Under the pieces are notes generated by a model. That model worked only from the letters and a program-made list of their open reading frames with translations, had not been told where the DNA came from and searched no databases. Below are positions 19,287 to 28,445 of a stretch of 55,000 nucleotides of DNA, in pieces. The stretch spans positions 5,540,001 through 5,595,000 of the forward strand of contig NZ_CP062260.1 of assembly GCF_014863545.1 (NCBI RefSeq), in the 5' to 3' direction. Each line of letters opens with the position of its first letter. The first letter of the stretch is position 1. The position numbers were made by a program, and so were the translations under genes. The stretch comes from Paenibacillus sp. JNUCC32 (GTDB taxonomy: Bacteria; Bacillota; Bacilli; Paenibacillales; Paenibacillaceae).

Positions 19287-21359
19287 TTGAAGAAAAGATT
19301 ATCACGAATGCTGGTAGCCCTGCTCGCGGTTACAATGATCCTTCCAGCCGGAGCCATGGCAGCAGATAACAGCCAGACTGCCGCTGCAGGAGGGGGTCTT
19401 GAGAAGATCGCCGCAGAGAAAGCCAAGCTGCTCACCGAGACGTATGGAACGACAAGCGTCCAATATGCCCTGATCGACAACGGCAAGATTACCGTTTCCG
19501 GGCAAGCGGGCGTCAATGATATCGAAGGAAAGATTCCGTTGACCGAAGATACGATGTATGGGATCGGCTCCACGAGCAAAGTGTTCACTGCCGCCGCGGT
19601 CATGAAATTGGTGGATGACGGGAAGATCAACCTGGATGCGCCTCTCGTTCAGTACATACCCGAATTCACGATGAAAGACGAACGCTACAAAAAAATCACG
19701 CCGCGCATGCTGCTTAACCATTCCTCCGGTCTACAGGGCTCAAGCCTGAACAACGCGTTCTTGTTCGAAGATAACGACCCGCATGCACATGACACGCTGC
19801 TGAAGCAGTTGTCCACTCAAAACCTCAAAGCAGATCCGGGTGCATTCTCCGTGTATTGCAATGACGGATTCACGCTGGCCGAGATTCTCGTGGAAAAAGT
19901 GAGCGGCAAGGATTTTACCGCATTCATTCATGAACATTTTACCGAGCCGTTAAACATGGACCACACCAAGACATCCCAAGACACATTGGATTTAAACCAA
20001 ATGGCGGGCCTCTATTATCCGGCTCATCAAGGACAGCTGCCTAACGAGACCATCAATGTCATCGGAACCGGCGGCATCTACTCCACGGCCGAAGACCTGG
20101 TGCAGTTTGCGCAGATCTTCACCGGGGAAGCCGAGGGAATCCTCTCAGCTGCGTCTGTGAAAGCCATGGAGCAGGAAGAGTATAAAAAAGGCCTGTGGCC
20201 AGAAGATGCCGATAATTCGTTCGATTATGGACTTGGCTGGGACAGCGTGAGACTGTTCCCGTTTAACCAATATGACATGAAAGCCGTGACTAAAGGCGGC
20301 GACACCATTCTATACCACGCTTCACTCGTTGTGCTTCCGGAGCAGAACATGGCAGCTGCCGTATTATCTTCCGGCGGTTCGAGTTCAACCAACCAATTGC
20401 TGGCAAACGAAATTTTGCTGCATACGCTCAAGGAAAAAGGCACCATCAAGGAGTTCAAGCCGGAAAAATCGTTCGGCAAACCGGTCCAAGCGGATATGCC
20501 TGACAATATGGCGGAATTCGCCGGTTACTATGGCGTGACGAATCAGCAGATGAAAGTCGACATCAAGGACGGCGAACTGTCCATTACCGTACCGATGGTT
20601 CCGGACTATCCTGCCGAGAAATATGTATACACCGCGGACGGAACGTTTGTCAGCGCGGATGGCAGCATTAAGGTCAGCTTCGTTAAGGAAAAGAATGATC
20701 GCATCTACCTATGGGTAAGACAATATGTTTCGATTCCTGGACTGGGACAGATGGCCTTGTCGCAATATTCGGCCGAAAAAATGGAAGCGAACCCGCTGTC
20801 CAAGGAAACCGCTGCCGCATGGGCGAAGCGGGAAGGCGAAACGTTCTATCCATTGAACGAGAAATTCACGTCGTTGATGTACTTCATTACGAAACCGACG
20901 GTAGAGATTAACAGCAAGAGCGGCCTGGAAGGATATCTGGTCGACAAGAAGATTATCGATCCGGATACCGCAGTAAGCCAGCATCAGGTTCCGGCGATCG
21001 GCAGCCGGGATACGTCCGAATTCCGCTTCTATAAGGAAAAAGGCGTAGAGTATTTCGAGGGCGCTGGATCCCTGTTTATCAGCGGCAAGCATGTGAAGCC
21101 ATTGTATAAAGGGAAAAAATCCACCGTTACCCTGCAAGCCGACGGCTATGCCAAGTGGTATACCGTACCTGAAGCAGCCGCAGGCAAAACCATGACGGTA
21201 ACCCTGCCGGCAGAAGGCGCATTCGCCGTATATGACGAGAAGGGCACGGTCGTTAACTACACCGTGGTCAGCGGCTCCAACGAAGTTAAGCTCCCGGCTA
21301 ACGGAACTGTCGTATTCGCCGGTGCCCCAGGTTCGGCATTCGGTATCACCCTGAAATAA
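19287..21359 (+). CDS. Secreted serine hydrolase of the beta-lactamase/class C PBP family
   Basis: 690 residues. A signal peptide (MKKRLSR, hydrophobic core, cleavage near AMAAD at about 26) marks export. The catalytic domain of about 35-390 has S95-T-S-K98 (SxxK), the YxN motif as Y190-C-N192, and a late GGDTILYH segment in place of the third KTG-type box. About 300 residues follow, including DMPDNMAEFAGYYG, a common C-terminal module of such esterase-like proteins. It could be a D-amino-acid peptidase or esterase; true beta-lactamase activity is not implied. Start TTG at 19287, with AAGGAGG 10 bases upstream. No neighbour suggests a substrate. Confidence 0.9.
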   Translation: MKKRLSRMLVALLAVTMILPAGAMAADNSQTAAAGGGLEKIAAEKAKLLTETYGTTSVQYALIDNGKITVSGQAGVNDIEGKIPLTEDTMYGIGSTSKVFTAAAVMKLVDDGKINLDAPLVQYIPEFTMKDERYKKITPRMLLNHSSGLQGSSLNNAFLFEDNDPHAHDTLLKQLSTQNLKADPGAFSVYCNDGFTLAEILVEKVSGKDFTAFIHEHFTEPLNMDHTKTSQDTLDLNQMAGLYYPAHQGQLPNETINVIGTGGIYSTAEDLVQFAQIFTGEAEGILSAASVKAMEQEEYKKGLWPEDADNSFDYGLGWDSVRLFPFNQYDMKAVTKGGDTILYHASLVVLPEQNMAAAVLSSGGSSSTNQLLANEILLHTLKEKGTIKEFKPEKSFGKPVQADMPDNMAEFAGYYGVTNQQMKVDIKDGELSITVPMVPDYPAEKYVYTADGTFVSADGSIKVSFVKEKNDRIYLWVRQYVSIPGLGQMALSQYSAEKMEANPLSKETAAAWAKREGETFYPLNEKFTSLMYFITKPTVEINSKSGLEGYLVDKKIIDPDTAVSQHQVPAIGSRDTSEFRFYKEKGVEYFEGAGSLFISGKHVKPLYKGKKSTVTLQADGYAKWYTVPEAAAGKTMTVTLPAEGAFAVYDEKGTVVNYTVVSGSNEVKLPANGTVVFAGAPGSAFGITLK

Positions 21360-21413
21360 AAAAAGCAAGCAACCCGTTTAGCCGCTCGGCTTAAGTTGGG
21401 TTGCTTGCTTTTT
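21360..21413. terminator. Bidirectional terminator after the serine hydrolase
   Basis: Fifteen-base arms aaaagcaagcaaccc / gggttgcttgctttt with A/T runs on both sides, usable by both convergent genes. Its arms and inner segment (tagccgctcggcttaag) resemble hairpin A of the tandem array at 22058-22759. Confidence 0.85.
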
Positions 21414-21455
21414 CACTGTTAAAGGGACCTTGTGAGGTACGCTGCCTGTCTGCTA

Positions 21456-21935
21456 TCACTCCGTAAAAACCGCGAGATTCTCAAGCGTTGAACGGAGGCC
21501 TGCTTCGTGATCTTCCTGCCGTATGCCCTCAGGAACGTCCTCGCAAACAACCGCCACCTCAGTGCCTTCCGCAAGTGCTGTCAACGTCCATGTCATTCTC
21601 ATCTGGCCCCCGTAAGCGGGGTCTTCCGACTCGAATTCAAAACACTGAACGATTTTCTTGTTTGGCACCAACGCCAGGAATTTACCTTGGACGATATCCG
21701 TGCCTGCCGATGATTTGCCGAGGTTCGCGTGGTCCGTTCCAATATAGGTGAGCACCATTCGATAAGTCCCGCCTTCACGGGCATCAAAGGTATCAATCTG
21801 ACCTGACATCCCCTCTGGCGGAAGCCACGACACCCAAGCCTTGGGATCAGTGAATGCCTGATAAATGGTTTGGGGCGAAGCCTTAATCATCCTCGCGGCA
21901 GAGTCAATTCTCTTCTTGCCGGACGAATCTGCCAT
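21456..21935 (-). CDS. SRPBCC / AHSA1-like domain protein
   Basis: 159 residues forming one START-like (SRPBCC) fold: ASPQTIYQAFTDPKAWVSWLPP is the typical N-terminal helix-strand of the AHSA1 (activator of Hsp90 ATPase) subgroup, and MTWTLTALAEGTEVAVVCEDVPEGI is the end strand with the following helix. Such proteins bind small hydrophobic ligands; many act beside ArsR regulators, but none is adjacent here. AAGGAGG is eight bases before the ATG. Cytoplasmic; ligand unknown. Confidence 0.88.
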   Translation of the reverse strand: MADSSGKKRIDSAARMIKASPQTIYQAFTDPKAWVSWLPPEGMSGQIDTFDAREGGTYRMVLTYIGTDHANLGKSSAGTDIVQGKFLALVPNKKIVQCFEFESEDPAYGGQMRMTWTLTALAEGTEVAVVCEDVPEGIRQEDHEAGLRSTLENLAVFTE

Positions 21936-22057
21936 GTTATTAGCCTCCTTATTGGCGTCCTAATCCCTTTCAAAAAGATTCCATTCAAATTCGAATCAAG
22001 CTTCCCTAAGCTTATAACATATGACTATCAATCATTTCTTCTCAATTGCTCAAAGTT

Positions 22058-22759
22058 GAAAAAGCAAGCCTTCCCCGATAGCCGTAGGCTTAGGCAGGGA
22101 GGGCTTGCTTTTTCTTTCATCGCCGAGGGGCAAAGCCTCGGCTGATCATGTATAGGTGCTGGCCCGCGAGCAACCCGTCAGGGATTTGCTCGTGAGGGCC
22201 GCGCTCACGCGAAAAAGCAAGCCGACACCGATAGCCGTTAGGCTTAGGTGGGGGAGGCTTGCTTTTTCTTTCATTGCCGAGGGGCAAAGCCTCGGCTAAC
22301 CTGTAATTTGGGCTGGCCCTCGAGCGACCCGTCAGAGAATTGCCCGAGAGGGCCGCGTTCACGCGAAAAAGCAAGCCGACACCGATAGCCGTTAGCTTAG
22401 GTGGGGGAGGCTTGCTTTTTCTTTCATTGCCGAGGGGCAAAGCCTCGGCTAACCTGTAATTTGGGCTGGCCCTCGAGCGACCCGTCAGGGAATTGCCCGA
22501 GAGGGCCGCGTTCACGCGAAAAAGCAAGCCGACACCGATAGCCGTTAGGCTTAGGTAGGGGAGGCTTGCTTTTTCTTTCATCGCCGAGGAGCAAAGCCTC
22601 GGCTAACCTGTAATTTGGGCTGGCCCTCGAGCGACCCGTCAGGGAATTGCTCGTGAGGGCCGCGCTCACGCGAAAAAGCAAGCCGACACCGATAGCCGTT
22701 AGGCTTAGGTGGGGGAGGCTTGCTTTTTCTTTCATCAGCCGAGGGGCAAAGCCTCGGCC
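22058..22759. repeat. Tandem array of a 153/154-bp unit, about 4.6 copies
   Basis: The segment gaaaaagcaagcc starts at 22058, 22211, 22365, 22518 and 22672, giving spacings of 153, 154, 153 and 154. Each unit can fold into three hairpins. A: AAAAAGCAAGCC ... GGCTTGCTTTTT, terminator-like on both strands (22211-22267 in copy 2). B: GCCGAGG ggcaaa GCCTCGGC (22276-22296). C: an arm starting GGCCCTCGAGC and ending GAGGGCC (22315-22354). Copy 1 is the most divergent; inner copies are nearly identical, suggesting recent amplification or homogenisation. In hairpin C, copy 1 pairs CGAGCAA with TTGCTCG while copy 5 keeps the pairing through a G-U wobble. Open frames crossing it are by-products of the repeat. 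It lies between two minus-strand genes. Confidence 0.95.
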
Positions 22760-22942
22760 ACATAAAGGGCGCTCCAGAGGCCTCGAGGGCGTCCCCGCAG
22801 GGGAGACCGAAGGTTGGCCGGGCACAAGCACCAGCCCCGCTTCGATCCCCACAGCCCCGCTGAACGCCAACGTTGCGGGTGTCCAGAGGGCAGCGCCCTT
22901 GGGGCCCTCCCTGGCAGGGAGGGTTTGGGTGGGTGGAATCCC
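22760..22942. other. GC-rich spacer between the repeat array and speB
   Basis: Strongly GC-rich with several inverted repeats, including cccgcagggg near 22794 and ccctccctggcagggaggg at about 22906-22924. It follows the speB stop on the minus strand, so one of these may end the speE-speB transcript, but none has a T run. No gene is recognisable. Confidence 0.6.
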
Positions 22943-23812
22943 CTACTTCACGAATCCCAGCAGCATCTCGCGAATCAACTTCGCAGCCACGATCTGGGTC
23001 TGCTCGGTCGGATCGTAGATCGGCGCCACTTCCACGAGATCGCAGCCAACAACGTTCACATCGGAGTTTGCAATCAGATGTACGGCTTCCAGCAGCTCTT
23101 TCGACGTGATGCCGCCGGCTTCTGCCGTACCGGTGCCCGGTGCGGCAGAAGGATCCAGCACGTCGATGTCGATGGTCACGTAAACTGGACGGTTGCCCAT
23201 GGAAGGCAATGCTTCCTTCAGCGGAGCGGCTACCTCAAACGGGTAGAAATTGATGTTCTCGCGTCCATACTGGAACTCCTCGCGGGAGCCGGAACGGATG
23301 CCGAACTGATAAATGTTCTTGCCGCCCATAATGCCTGCCGCCTTGCGGACCGGCGTGGAGTGGGACAACGGCTCTCCCTCGTAATGCTCGCGCAGGTCGG
23401 CATGGGCATCGATATGGATCAGAATGAGATCAGGATACTTCTCATACACCTTCTGAATAATCGGCCACGATACGAGGTGTTCTCCGCCGAGTCCAATCGG
23501 GAACTTCCCGTCGTCCAGCAGCTTGCCTACATAATCGCCGATCACTTCAAGACTGCGGCCGGCATTGCCGAAAGGCAGCATCAGATCGCCTGCATCGAAA
23601 TAAGTGATATCTTCAATGCTCTTATCCAAATACGGGCTGTACTCCTCCAAGCCAACGGATGCTTGGCGAATACGGGCCGGGCCGAAACGGGAGCCGGGAC
23701 GGTAGCTAACCGTGAAGTCCATCGGCATACCGTAGATGACGGCCTTGGATCCTTCATAATCCTCGGAGCTCAGAATAAACACGTTGCCGGAATAACCTTG
23801 ATCCAGTTTCAT
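22943..23812 (-). CDS. speB: Agmatinase (arginase/ureohydrolase family)
   Basis: Hydrolyses agmatine to putrescine and urea, supplying SpeE. It has 289 residues. The binuclear manganese site is visible as GGEH, DAHADLR and DIDVLDPS, and the family signature SFDIDVLDP is present in the form YVTIDIDVLDP. It begins 18 bases after the speE stop codon, in the same order as B. subtilis speE-speB, so both are read as one operon. AAGGAGG lies 13 bases before the ATG, a longer spacing than usual. By context the route is arginine, agmatine, putrescine, spermidine; an arginine decarboxylase gene is not in this window. Confidence 0.95.
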   Translation of the reverse strand: MKLDQGYSGNVFILSSEDYEGSKAVIYGMPMDFTVSYRPGSRFGPARIRQASVGLEEYSPYLDKSIEDITYFDAGDLMLPFGNAGRSLEVIGDYVGKLLDDGKFPIGLGGEHLVSWPIIQKVYEKYPDLILIHIDAHADLREHYEGEPLSHSTPVRKAAGIMGGKNIYQFGIRSGSREEFQYGRENINFYPFEVAAPLKEALPSMGNRPVYVTIDIDVLDPSAAPGTGTAEAGGITSKELLEAVHLIANSDVNVVGCDLVEVAPIYDPTEQTQIVAAKLIREMLLGFVK

Positions 23813-23830
23813 CAGTTTATGCGCGCCTCC

Positions 23831-24658
23831 TTATTTCACCAAGTCTTCTACGAATTTCGGCAGCACGAAGGCGGCTTTATGCAGACGAGGCGAATAGTAC
23901 TTCGTATCCATCTCATCAATCGTAGACTCGTCCACTTCAAGCGGATCGTATGTTTTGCTGCCCATCGTAAAGGTCCACAGACCGCTTGGGTAGGTTGGAA
24001 TGTTCGCTCCATAGACACGCACGATCGGGAAGATTTCCTTCACGTCTTTGTTGACCTGCTGAATCAGATCCGCTTTGAACCACGGATTGTCCGTTTGCGC
24101 CACGAAAATACCGTCTTCCTTCAGCGCCTCATAGATCCCTTGATAGAATCCGCGCTCAAACAACGGAGCAGCCGGGCCTACAGGCTCGGTGGAGTCCACC
24201 ATGATGACATCATATTCGTTCTTATGCTCGATAATGTGCATATATCCATCGTTAACCAGCACTTCAACCTTCGGATCGTCCAGCTTGCCGGCGATCTCAG
24301 GCAAGTACTGCTTCGAATATTCGATAACTTTTCCATCAATTTCAACGAGTACGGCCTTCTCTACACCCGGATGCTTGATCACTTCGCGAATGACGCCTCC
24401 GTCTCCTCCGCCGACGACAAGAACCTTCTTCGGATTTGGATGCGTGTTCAGCGCGGGGTGAGCGACCATCTCATGATAGACGAATTCATCCTTAATCGTA
24501 GTCATAACCATACCGTCCAGCACGAGCATGCGCCCGAATTCCTCGGTATCGATCATATCCAATTGTTGAAACTCCGTCTTCTCATGTACAAAGGTCTCCC
24601 GGATTTTAGCCGTAATGCCAAAAGTCGGGGTTTGCTTCTCTGTGTACCATAATTCCAT
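23831..24658 (-). CDS. speE: Spermidine synthase (polyamine aminopropyltransferase)
   Basis: Transfers an aminopropyl group from decarboxylated S-adenosylmethionine to putrescine. It has 275 residues: an N-terminal beta domain ([11 protein letters not shown]) and a Rossmann methyltransferase-like domain with [15 protein letters not shown], the [13 protein letters not shown] gate region and [12 protein letters not shown]. The start is ATG 24656-24658 with GAAGG eight bases upstream; a GTG two codons earlier is too close to that site. First gene of the speE-speB operon, divergent from the pbpG-type gene as in B. subtilis. Confidence 0.96.
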   Translation of the reverse strand: MELWYTEKQTPTFGITAKIRETFVHEKTEFQQLDMIDTEEFGRMLVLDGMVMTTIKDEFVYHEMVAHPALNTHPNPKKVLVVGGGDGGVIREVIKHPGVEKAVLVEIDGKVIEYSKQYLPEIAGKLDDPKVEVLVNDGYMHIIEHKNEYDVIMVDSTEPVGPAAPLFERGFYQGIYEALKEDGIFVAQTDNPWFKADLIQQVNKDVKEIFPIVRVYGANIPTYPSGLWTFTMGSKTYDPLEVDESTIDEMDTKYYSPRLHKAAFVLPKFVEDLVK

Positions 24659-24782
24659 CGTCACTACCTTCTTTCCGCTAGAATAATGTTCAGCCGTCCA
24701 GATCCAAGCCGTAAAACTTTATTCGGGGCAGATGCCTTTAGCTTACAGTTTCACACTTTTCCTATTGTACCAAACAAATTAG

Positions 24783-24810
24783 ATTATATTAAATCAAGCC
24801 CAAATTGCAA
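24783..24810 (-). promoter_or_regulatory. Sigma-A promoter of speE-speB
   Basis: Minus strand: -35 TTGCAA (24805-24810), 16-base spacer, -10 TATAAT (24783-24788). It leaves a leader of about 115 bases before speE. Confidence 0.6.
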
Positions 24811-24860
24811 CCAAAAGTTCCGGTACATGCGAACGGAAGCAAAAACATCGCCCTTTCCGA

Positions 24861-24891
24861 TGAATATCCTGACCGCTGCAGCCCCATACTG
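24861..24891 (+). promoter_or_regulatory. Candidate sigma-F/sigma-G promoter of the pbpG-type gene
   Basis: Plus-strand TGAATA, 18 bases, CATACTG, against the forespore consensus of a -35 like TGAATA and a -10 like CATACTA. B. subtilis pbpG is known to be expressed in the forespore (sigma-F). The predicted start is about 95 bases before the coding region. Confidence 0.5.
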
Positions 24892-24990
24892 TATAGAAAA
24901 AGAAGGCAGCCAAGGAGAATTTGAGCACATCTCCATTTTTGGCGGCACAAGGGCCTTGACTCTACAAAAGGACTGGAAGGAGAACATCTG

Positions 24991-27051
24991 ATGCCGGGGC
25001 AAAAAAAATCACCCAAGCGCAAACGTCGTTTCGTCCGGCTTGCTACATTTCTGTTCGTACTCCTTGGCATTTCCATCATCGCCGGCGGCATTCTGCTCGC
25101 CTATTTATTTATAACGCCGCTGCCGGTCGCGGAAACATCCCGCTACTCCCGTCTGCTCGACAGCCAGGGAGATTTGATCGCCACATTCTCAAGCACGGGA
25201 CATACATCCGAGCAGGTGAACCTGGCCGACATATCCCCCCTCCTGGTTCAGGCCACCTTGGCGGTGGAGGACCGAAAATTCTATGAACATCCCGGGTTCG
25301 ATATGAAGGGCATGGCCAGGGCCGTATTGGTCAACCTGCAGCATATGGATCGCAAACAGGGAGCGAGCACGTTAACCCAGCAGCTTGCACGAAACTTATA
25401 CCTATCTCATGAAAAAACATGGACACGAAAACTCAAGGAGGCCAAATTCACCGCCCAGCTTGAGATGAAATATACGAAAGATCAAATTCTCGAAATGTAC
25501 CTGAACGAAATTTATTACGGTCACGGCGCTTACGGCATCGAGTCGGCGTCGCTGCTGTATTTCGGCAAATCGGCAAAAAACCTGACCTTGGCCGAAAGCG
25601 CAATGCTGGCCGGCATTCCGAAGGGGCCCACGTATTACTCGCCCTACAATCATATGGACAACGCGGTCAAAAGACAGCAGATCGTCCTGAATGCCATGGC
25701 GGAGACCGGATTCATCACGGAGGCCGAGGCGGATAAAGCCGCTTCGGCCAAGCTTGCCCTGCTCCCGCAGGACCGGCAGGAGAATAAAGTAATTGCCTCC
25801 TACTTCCGGGACTATGTCCGGGGTCTCGTCACCAAGCAGTTGAACATCACGGACCAGCAGCTCGAACAGGGCGGTTTGAACATCTATACAACCCTGGATC
25901 CTCGGGCCCAGAAAGCAGCCGAAGAGGCCGTATCCGAGGGCATGGACAGCAAGAGCGAGCTGGAGACGGCGCTCGTATCCATCGATCCGCGAAACGGCCA
26001 CATCAAAGCTATGGTCGGCGGTAAGAATTACCGCGAGAATCAATACAACCACGCGTTGGCCAGAACCAGGCAGCCCGGCTCCTCATTTAAGCCGATTATG
26101 TATTTAACGGCCATTGCATCCAAGGAAATGACAAGCACCAGCGTGTTCAACAGCCAGCCTACCCTGTTTCATTACGATAACAATCGAAAAACGTACCAGC
26201 CCAGCAACTTCGGCGATAAATATTTAGGCGAAATCCCCATGCGAGAAGCCATTGCCGCCTCGGATAACATCTATGCCGTGAATACCATCATGAAGATCGG
26301 CCCGGATAAAGTCGCCGACATGGCGAAAAAGATGGGCATCACGAGTCCGCTGGAGCCTGTCCCTTCGCTGGCCCTGGGCACCTCGCCCGTCAGCCCGCTG
26401 GAGATGGCCTCCGCTTACGCCGTCATGGCTAACAGCGGCAAGCGGGTCTCCCCTGTCGCGGTGCTGAGCATCACCGACGCGGCCGGCCGCAGTTTGTATA
26501 CGGCTCCGGAAAAGGAAGGCGAACAAGTGGTCGAGCCTTCCGCAGCTTACGTGATGACGCGCATGATGGAGGGGGTATTCGAGACCGGCGGAACGGGTAA
26601 CCGCGTCTCCACCCTGATGAAACGGCCGGTGGCCGGGAAGACGGGCACGACCGACACCGACGCCTGGCTCGTCGGATATACTCCGGAGCTGTCGACGGCG
26701 GTATGGGTCGGGTATGACAAAGGACGGGAGATCAGCAAAGTCGACGGACGGCGCGCAGCGCCGATCTTTGCGCAGTATACGGAGAAGGCACTGGAGAACG
26801 TGCCGCCCAAGATTTTTCCGATCCCGGATGAAGTCGTCAGCGCATATGTGGATCCGAAGACGGGCAAGCTTGCAGGCGTCGGCTGTCCGGACAAAACGCT
26901 GGAGGTTTTCGTCAAAGGGACGGAGCCCACGGAGTATTGCGACGAACATGAGGGCGGGGAGCCCGCCAAGAAGGCTAACCCTGCAGATGCTGCCGAGAAA
27001 CAGGAGGAACGTTCCTGGTGGAAGGATTTCAAACGATGGTGGGTCGAATAA
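24991..27051 (+). CDS. pbpG: Class A penicillin-binding protein (PbpG-like), transglycosylase/transpeptidase
   Basis: Bifunctional peptidoglycan polymerase, 686 residues. Basic N-terminus, one membrane anchor at about 16-40, then the GT51 glycosyltransferase domain with catalytic E93 in VEDRKFYEHPG, GASTLTQQLARN and the EMYLNEIYYGHGAYG segment. The transpeptidase domain has S364-S-F-K367, SDN and K550-T-G-T. The tail is Lys/Glu-rich and ends in a tryptophan-rich sequence. Size and position next to speE match B. subtilis PbpG (YwhE), which works with PbpF in spore cell wall synthesis; the forespore-type promoter supports this. AAGGAG is eight bases before the ATG. Confidence 0.93.
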   Translation: MPGQKKSPKRKRRFVRLATFLFVLLGISIIAGGILLAYLFITPLPVAETSRYSRLLDSQGDLIATFSSTGHTSEQVNLADISPLLVQATLAVEDRKFYEHPGFDMKGMARAVLVNLQHMDRKQGASTLTQQLARNLYLSHEKTWTRKLKEAKFTAQLEMKYTKDQILEMYLNEIYYGHGAYGIESASLLYFGKSAKNLTLAESAMLAGIPKGPTYYSPYNHMDNAVKRQQIVLNAMAETGFITEAEADKAASAKLALLPQDRQENKVIASYFRDYVRGLVTKQLNITDQQLEQGGLNIYTTLDPRAQKAAEEAVSEGMDSKSELETALVSIDPRNGHIKAMVGGKNYRENQYNHALARTRQPGSSFKPIMYLTAIASKEMTSTSVFNSQPTLFHYDNNRKTYQPSNFGDKYLGEIPMREAIAASDNIYAVNTIMKIGPDKVADMAKKMGITSPLEPVPSLALGTSPVSPLEMASAYAVMANSGKRVSPVAVLSITDAAGRSLYTAPEKEGEQVVEPSAAYVMTRMMEGVFETGGTGNRVSTLMKRPVAGKTGTTDTDAWLVGYTPELSTAVWVGYDKGREISKVDGRRAAPIFAQYTEKALENVPPKIFPIPDEVVSAYVDPKTGKLAGVGCPDKTLEVFVKGTEPTEYCDEHEGGEPAKKANPADAAEKQEERSWWKDFKRWWVE

Positions 27052-27070
27052 ACGGATAGCCCGTCACGTC

Positions 27071-27126
27071 AAAAAAACAGCAGGCTCTTTTTCCGGGCGT
27101 TCCCGATTAAGAGCTTGCTGTTTTTC
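27071..27126. terminator. Bidirectional terminator after the pbpG-type gene
   Basis: Arms aacagcaggctctt / aagagcttgctgtt (one mismatch), A run before and T run after; shared by two convergent genes. Confidence 0.85.
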
Positions 27127-27158
27127 TCTTTTTCGCGATTCTTTATGTAGATGGCTTC

Positions 27159-28037
27159 TTATAAAATGCTCATATATTCGATCATGGAGCTGCCCAGAAG
27201 CACGATGACGAGCATGACTGCAACGTAGACCAGCAGGATCGCATACAGCGGATCCAGGCCGCCGGCCACTCTTCTCTTGTAGCCGGTCATGACGCATAAC
27301 GGCACGGTCATCACGGTGCTGATGAACGCTAGAAGGATGATCACCTTGGATATATCGCCATTAAGAAACAGGAACAACAAACTGATTGCATACAACACAA
27401 GGTATAGCGGCAGCAATGTGCCGAATCTGGCCATGACTTCTTTCAGCTTCGCAGCCGGATTAAATGACAGCTTGACTGCAGCGAAGGTAAAGACGTTCAG
27501 CAAAAACAAGAAAATCGCGATCCAGACAATAGGCTTCAGGACTAGATCTACAAACGCCCCCTCCGGGAGTCCCTGCAGTTCATGATGAAGCGCTGCGTAC
27601 AGCGCGAGCGGAAGGAGCACAATATAGAGCATCATGGATACGATCGCGTTTAGGAACTGGCTGTTGTCCGTTACGGCAGCTGCGCTGAAGGGATGCCTTA
27701 GCCCCTTCAGGAAATGGTCCCCATAGAGCTGCCCATACAATTTTAAGCTGGTCCAATAAGGATTCGGCCCCTCTTCCTCTTCGGCATGCTGGCGGCCTGC
27801 TGTAGGAAATGAAATATCCGGCGGAGTATACACCGGCAGAGCAGCTTCTCCTTGGCGCACATGAGAAATCTCCCTATTTATGCTTCCGCCTCGCCTGGCG
27901 ACGCCGTAAATTTCCGACGCAGCAGCTTGCTCCTTCATGGCCGCAAAGACGGGGGAATCCTCGATAATCAGCCTGGCCCCGCATTTCTTGCAATATTTCC
28001 CATCTCCCGTTTCATATCGACATATCGGACAAGTCAT
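27159..28037 (-). CDS. Zinc-ribbon membrane protein, Yip1-like
   Basis: 292 residues. The N-terminus MTCPICRYETGDGKYCKKCG is a zinc ribbon (two CxxC pairs). A hydrophilic stretch runs to about residue 110, followed by about five membrane segments (for example NAIVSMMLYIVLLPLALYAA). The membrane half recalls Yip1-like or DUF proteins of unknown role. Start chosen at ATG 28035-28037 because GGGAGG is seven bases upstream; an 11-codon N-terminal extension lacks a site. No partner gene is evident. Confidence 0.8.
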   Translation of the reverse strand: MTCPICRYETGDGKYCKKCGARLIIEDSPVFAAMKEQAAASEIYGVARRGGSINREISHVRQGEAALPVYTPPDISFPTAGRQHAEEEEGPNPYWTSLKLYGQLYGDHFLKGLRHPFSAAAVTDNSQFLNAIVSMMLYIVLLPLALYAALHHELQGLPEGAFVDLVLKPIVWIAIFLFLLNVFTFAAVKLSFNPAAKLKEVMARFGTLLPLYLVLYAISLLFLFLNGDISKVIILLAFISTVMTVPLCVMTGYKRRVAGGLDPLYAILLVYVAVMLVIVLLGSSMIEYMSIL

Positions 28038-28330
28038 ACTCCGGCCTCCCCTGTTTATACACATCCGCAAATCGAAGGATAGGTATTAGATAATGTACAC
28101 ATTCGAGTCGAAACGATGGCCCGTACAGGATATGATGCAGCGCTTGAGGTGCCTGGGCCGCAGATACTCTTCCTGTGCGAATTTCACATCTTTTTGCTAA
28201 TAGTATAAGTTGGCGTGAAATGAAATGGAAGGATTTTCTGAGCGGCCGCTGCGCCTAACGCTGGAATTGGTTCATATGATAGGACTCGCCGGATCATAAC
28301 CTGCGCTGTGAAAAGCTTGTGAACAATCAA

Positions 28331-28398
28331 ATATTCGTTTGAATATCATGTGTAAATCGGGTATATTATGACTAACAATCAAATCAACGTTTGAATAT
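28331..28398 (+). promoter_or_regulatory. cadC-cadA promoter flanked by two operator-like repeats
   Basis: Promoter: -35 TTGAAT (28339-28344), 17-base spacer, -10 TATATT (28362-28367). A perfect inverted repeat ATATTC-gttt-GAATAT (28331-28346) overlaps the -35, and the half-site CGTTTGAATAT recurs at about 28388-28398 just after the predicted transcript start. AT-rich repeats with TTCAA/TTGAA arms are typical ArsR/SmtB-family operators, so CadC binding and self-repression are inferred. The rest of 28038-28330 shows nothing I can name. Confidence 0.7.
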
Positions 28399-28445
28399 AT
28401 AGAATAAAGAGCACTAATTGCTCCTATTTCAAGGAGGTTGATCTT

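Noticed and set aside
22058..22759. CRISPR array
   Set aside because: Units are about 154 bases and nearly identical throughout, with no short repeat/unique spacer alternation and no cas genes.
22117..22870. Minus-strand frames encoding repeated Lys-Pro-rich peptides in the tandem array
   Set aside because: The repeat length alternates 153 and 154, so the frame shifts between units; no start with a ribosome binding site. Explained by the DNA repeat.
22814..24652. A 612-codon open frame on the plus strand
   Set aside because: It runs antisense to speB and speE, which have clear motifs, and its own translation shows no recognisable domain.
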